DNA of 64,000 nucleotides from Burkholderiales bacterium 8X (GTDB lineage: Bacteria; Pseudomonadota; Gammaproteobacteria; Burkholderiales; Burkholderiaceae_C), in the NCBI GenBank assembly GCA_902506565.1, contig LR732703.1, forward strand, positions 3,826,256-3,890,255, given 5' to 3'. Shown piece after piece: positions 59,074 to 64,000 of this stretch. Position 1 is the first letter of the stretch; the number at the start of each line of letters is the position of its first letter. The notes under the pieces were generated by a model, which was not told the DNA's origin, did no database searches, and saw only the letters and a list, made by a program, of their open reading frames with translations. Position numbers and translations under genes: made by a program.

Positions 59074-59493
59074 TCAGGTCGCGGAAGCCAGGCCCCGCTC
59101 TTCGGCCAGCCAGGCCAGCACCGGCATGGCGCCCGGCAACACCGGCGACACCTGCAGGGGCAACTGCTGCCAGCACATCTCCTGGCCCTCTCGCATCTCG
59201 AAATCGCCGGACCACTCGCGCACCTTGCACCAATGCAGCCGCACCAGGGCATGCGGGTAATCGTGCTCGGTCACCTTCCAGACCGTGGCCGCGGCGATGG
59301 TGATGCCGAGCTCTTCGTGCAACTCGCGGCGGAGCGCCTCTTCGATGGTTTCGCCGGTTTCGACCTTGCCGCCCGGAAACTCCCAGTACCCGGCGTAGGG
59401 CTTGCCCTCAGGCCGAGTCGACAAGAGCAGTGCGTCGTCCGCCCCGATCAGGATGCCGACCGCGACCTCGGTGTGCTTTCGCGTCGAAGACAC
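59074..59493 (-). CDS. mutT: MutT-type 8-oxo-dGTP diphosphatase (Nudix)
   Basis: 139 residues with the Nudix box GGKVETGETIEEALRRELHEELG and the MutT-like start EVAVGILIGADDALLLSTRP and WEFPGGK. It probably removes oxidised dGTP. The start is taken as a GTG at 59493, with GAAGGG about 7 bases upstream; no suitable ATG exists. It follows the DUF815 ATPase gene by 11 bases on the same strand. Confidence 0.85.
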   Translation of the reverse strand: MSSTRKHTEVAVGILIGADDALLLSTRPEGKPYAGYWEFPGGKVETGETIEEALRRELHEELGITIAAATVWKVTEHDYPHALVRLHWCKVREWSGDFEMREGQEMCWQQLPLQVSPVLPGAMPVLAWLAEERGLASAT

Positions 59494-59504
59494 GGCCGAG
59501 CCCT

Positions 59505-60374
59505 TCAGGCGCGGCCCGCGAAGTCGCGCGCGAACTGGTAGGCCACCCGACCGCTGCGCGATCCGCGCTCCAACGCCCAGACCAGCGCCTCTTTCTTGGC
59601 GGCCTCGATCTCGGCGGGTGCCACGTCGAAGGACGACAGCCACTGCGCCACGATCGCGAGGTATTCGTTCTGCGTGAACGGGTAGAAGCTCACCCACAAA
59701 CCGAAGCGCTCGGACAGCGAGATCTTCTCTTCGATGACCTCGCCCGGATGCACCTCGCCGTCCTCGGTGTGGGTGTAGCTCAGGTTGTCCTTCATGTATT
59801 CCGGCAGCAGGTGGCGCCGGTTGCTGGTCGCGTAGATCAGCACGTTGGGCGTCGATGCTGCGATCGAGCCGTCGAGAATCGACTTGAGCGCCTTGTAGCC
59901 GGGCTCGCCCTCGTCGAAGCTCAGGTCGTCGCTGAAGACGATGAACTTCTCGGGCCGGCCCGACACCACCTCGACGATGTCCGGCAGGTCGGTCAGCTCG
60001 GCCTTGTCGACTTCGATCAGGCGCAGCCCCTGCGGCGCGTAGGCATGCAGGCAGGCGCGGATCAATGAAGACTTGCCGGTGCCGCGGGCGCCGGTCAAAA
60101 GCACGTTGTTGGCGGGCTTGCCTTCGACGAACTGCCGGGTGTTGCGCTCAATCTTTTCTTTCTGGACGTCGATTTCCTTCAAGGCATCGAGCGGCATCTG
60201 CGCCACGTGGCGGACCGGCTCCAGCGTGCCATGCCCGCTGCTGCGGCGCCGATACCGCCAGGCGATGGACGCGTTCCAGTCGGCGGGCGCCGAAAGCGGC
60301 TGCGGAAGAATCGATTCGATTCGATCGATCAGGCGTTCGGCGCGCTCGACCAGGCTCTCGAACTGCGGGGTCAT
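59505..60374 (-). CDS. DUF815 family ATP-binding protein
   Basis: 289 residues. An AAA-type P-loop protein with Walker [12 protein letters not shown], Walker [11 protein letters not shown] and sensor-like [13 protein letters not shown]. The family has no settled role. The ATG at 60374 overlaps the argJ stop (ATGA). The order secA-argJ-DUF815-mutT recurs in Burkholderiales. Confidence 0.9.
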   Translation of the reverse strand: MTPQFESLVERAERLIDRIESILPQPLSAPADWNASIAWRYRRRSSGHGTLEPVRHVAQMPLDALKEIDVQKEKIERNTRQFVEGKPANNVLLTGARGTGKSSLIRACLHAYAPQGLRLIEVDKAELTDLPDIVEVVSGRPEKFIVFSDDLSFDEGEPGYKALKSILDGSIAASTPNVLIYATSNRRHLLPEYMKDNLSYTHTEDGEVHPGEVIEEKISLSERFGLWVSFYPFTQNEYLAIVAQWLSSFDVAPAEIEAAKKEALVWALERGSRSGRVAYQFARDFAGRA

Positions 60375-61600
60375 GAACGGTAATCGGCGTTGATCGACAC
60401 GTAGTCGTGGCTCAGGTCGCAGGTCCACACCGTATCGGATGCGGCGCCGCGGCCGAGCCCGATGCGCACCGTGATCTCGCTCTGCTTCATGACGCGTTGT
60501 CCGTCTTCCTCGAGGTAATCGGGATGGCGACCGCCGTTGACCGCCACGTGGACATCGTCGAGATGAAGGTCGATGCGGGTCTGGTCGAGGTCGTCGATGC
60601 CGGCGTAGCCCACCGCGGCCAGGATCCGACCGAGGTTGGGATCGCTTGCGAAGAAGGCCGTCTTGACGAGCGGCGAATGCGCCACCGCGTAGGCGACCTG
60701 CCGGCATTCGGCGGCATCCTTGCCGCCCTCGACGCGGATGGCGATGAACTTGGTCGCGCCCTCGCCATCGCGAACGATGGCCTGTGCGAGCCGGACCGCG
60801 ACGCCGCGCAAGAGTTCGAACAAGGCCTTGCCTTCCGCCGACTCGAGCGAATCGATCCGGGCGTGTCCTGCCTTCTGCGTGGCGATCAGCACGAACGAAT
60901 CGTTGGTGGAGGTGTCGCCGTCGATGGTGACGCGGTTGAAGGACGCATCGGCCAGCGCCTTGGCGAGTGGCTGGATCAAGGCGGGGTCGATGCAGGCATC
61001 GGTCGCCATGAAGCCGAGCATGGTCGCCATGTTGGGCCGGATCATGCCCGCGCCCTTGCTGATGCCGGTGGCGGTCACCGTCTTGCCGCCGACCGATGCC
61101 TGGCTGCTGAAGGCCTTTGGCAGGGTGTCGGTGGTCATGATGCCCTCGGCCGCGCGACCCCAGTTGTCATCGGCGGCGTCGGCCAGGGCCGCCGGGAGGC
61201 CAGCCTGGATGCGATCGACCGGCAGCGGCTCCATGATCACGCCGGTCGAGAACGGCAACACCTGCTCCGGCGAGATATTCAGATGCCGCGCCATGGCGAC
61301 GCAACTGGCGAGCGCACGGGTCAGGCCGTCCTCGCCGGTGCCGGCATTGGCGTTGCCGGTGTTGATCACCATCGCGCGGACACCGACGCCAGCCGCCAGG
61401 TGCTTGCGGCACAGCTGGACCGGCGCCGCGCAGAAGCGGTTTTGCGTGAACACGCCGCCGACCGCCGCGCCGTCGTCGATCAGGACCACGGTGAGGTCCT
61501 TGCGATGGGCCTTGCGGATACCGGCTTCGGCCACGCCGATGCGAACGCCGGCCACCGGATGCAGCGAGGCCGGATCGGGGGCGGAAAGATGAACGGGCAT
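60371..61600 (-). CDS. argJ: Bifunctional glutamate N-acetyltransferase / amino-acid acetyltransferase
   Basis: 409 residues. ArgJ moves acetyl from N-acetylornithine to glutamate in the cyclic arginine pathway. The conserved [19 protein letters not shown] contains the Thr nucleophile where the precursor autocleaves into alpha and beta chains. [16 protein letters not shown] is also typical. It lies 37 bases after secA on the same strand. Confidence 0.96.
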   Translation of the reverse strand: MPVHLSAPDPASLHPVAGVRIGVAEAGIRKAHRKDLTVVLIDDGAAVGGVFTQNRFCAAPVQLCRKHLAAGVGVRAMVINTGNANAGTGEDGLTRALASCVAMARHLNISPEQVLPFSTGVIMEPLPVDRIQAGLPAALADAADDNWGRAAEGIMTTDTLPKAFSSQASVGGKTVTATGISKGAGMIRPNMATMLGFMATDACIDPALIQPLAKALADASFNRVTIDGDTSTNDSFVLIATQKAGHARIDSLESAEGKALFELLRGVAVRLAQAIVRDGEGATKFIAIRVEGGKDAAECRQVAYAVAHSPLVKTAFFASDPNLGRILAAVGYAGIDDLDQTRIDLHLDDVHVAVNGGRHPDYLEEDGQRVMKQSEITVRIGLGRGAASDTVWTCDLSHDYVSINADYRS

Positions 61601-61637
61601 GAAGAGATCCTTGGTGCGCGAAGCTCAGGCTCGCGCG

Positions 61638-64000
<2,363 letters not shown>

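Overview
This 64 kb window looks like an ordinary chromosomal segment of a high-GC betaproteobacterium of the order Burkholderiales, most likely a Comamonadaceae member close to Variovorax or Acidovorax. That placement is an inference. It rests on GC-rich codon use, on protein types (a DUF3683 FAD/Fe-S oxidoreductase, a DUF3772 MscS channel, a DUF815 ATPase beside argJ) and on gene orders such as rplU-rpmA-obgE-proB, hemA-prfA-prmC-grxD, pilB-pilC-pilD-coaE and secA-argJ. Coding density is very high and many neighbours overlap by 4 bases (ATGA). I see no insertion sequence, prophage, CRISPR array or origin.

Layout. Positions 1-9.9 kb hold a CtpA protease, MoeB, an AsmA protein, a signalling locus (lone receiver protein, NarL-type regulator, CHASE3 histidine kinase) and a coupled envelope/stress operon (DUF883, YqjE-like, unknown membrane protein, ferritin-like) followed by CsbD. 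From 10 to 28 kb almost everything is on the minus strand: DUF429, a BLUF blue-light receptor and folE; an EEP-fold protein, nudB, aspS, DUF502 and fmdB; a sodium/solute symporter; ubiB, ubiJ, a Tim44-domain protein and ubiE; DUF971, HIT and a 1306-residue FAD/Fe-S oxidoreductase; and serA. From 28.2 to 33.2 kb lies the ugp operon (ugpB, ugpA, ugpE, ugpC, ugpQ) for glycerol-3-phosphate and glycerophosphodiester uptake and hydrolysis.

From 33.2 to 43 kb there is a large MscS-type channel, hemA-prfA-prmC-grxD, a cupin, a stand-alone Lon-like AAA+ ATPase and a CorC/HlyC-type membrane protein. From 43 to 50.8 kb come a lytic transglycosylase, proS, rppH, a CNP1-like protein, proB-obgE-rpmA-rplU, ispB and tRNA-Pro(CGG). 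From 51 to 64 kb come pilB-pilC-pilD-coaE, an MBOAT/SGNH O-acyltransferase pair, zapD-yacG, and on the minus strand a MutT-type Nudix protein, a DUF815 ATPase, argJ and the 3' part of secA, which runs off the window.

Linked functions recur. FolE and NudB are the first two folate steps. UbiE, UbiJ and UbiB, with the IspB polyprenyl synthase elsewhere in the window, belong to ubiquinone synthesis. ProB, SerA and ArgJ are amino-acid enzymes. HemA, PrfA and PrmC form a haem/translation-termination block. Nothing here is a clear new defence or mobile system. The least explained items are the Lon-like ATPase lacking a protease domain, the BLUF-folE-DUF429 cluster, the ferritin-linked membrane operon, the Tim44 protein among ubi genes, the O-acyltransferase pair between coaE and zapD, and several RNA-level signals (ugpB-ugpA hairpins, an rplU leader stem, candidate leaderless starts for hemA and the MscS gene).
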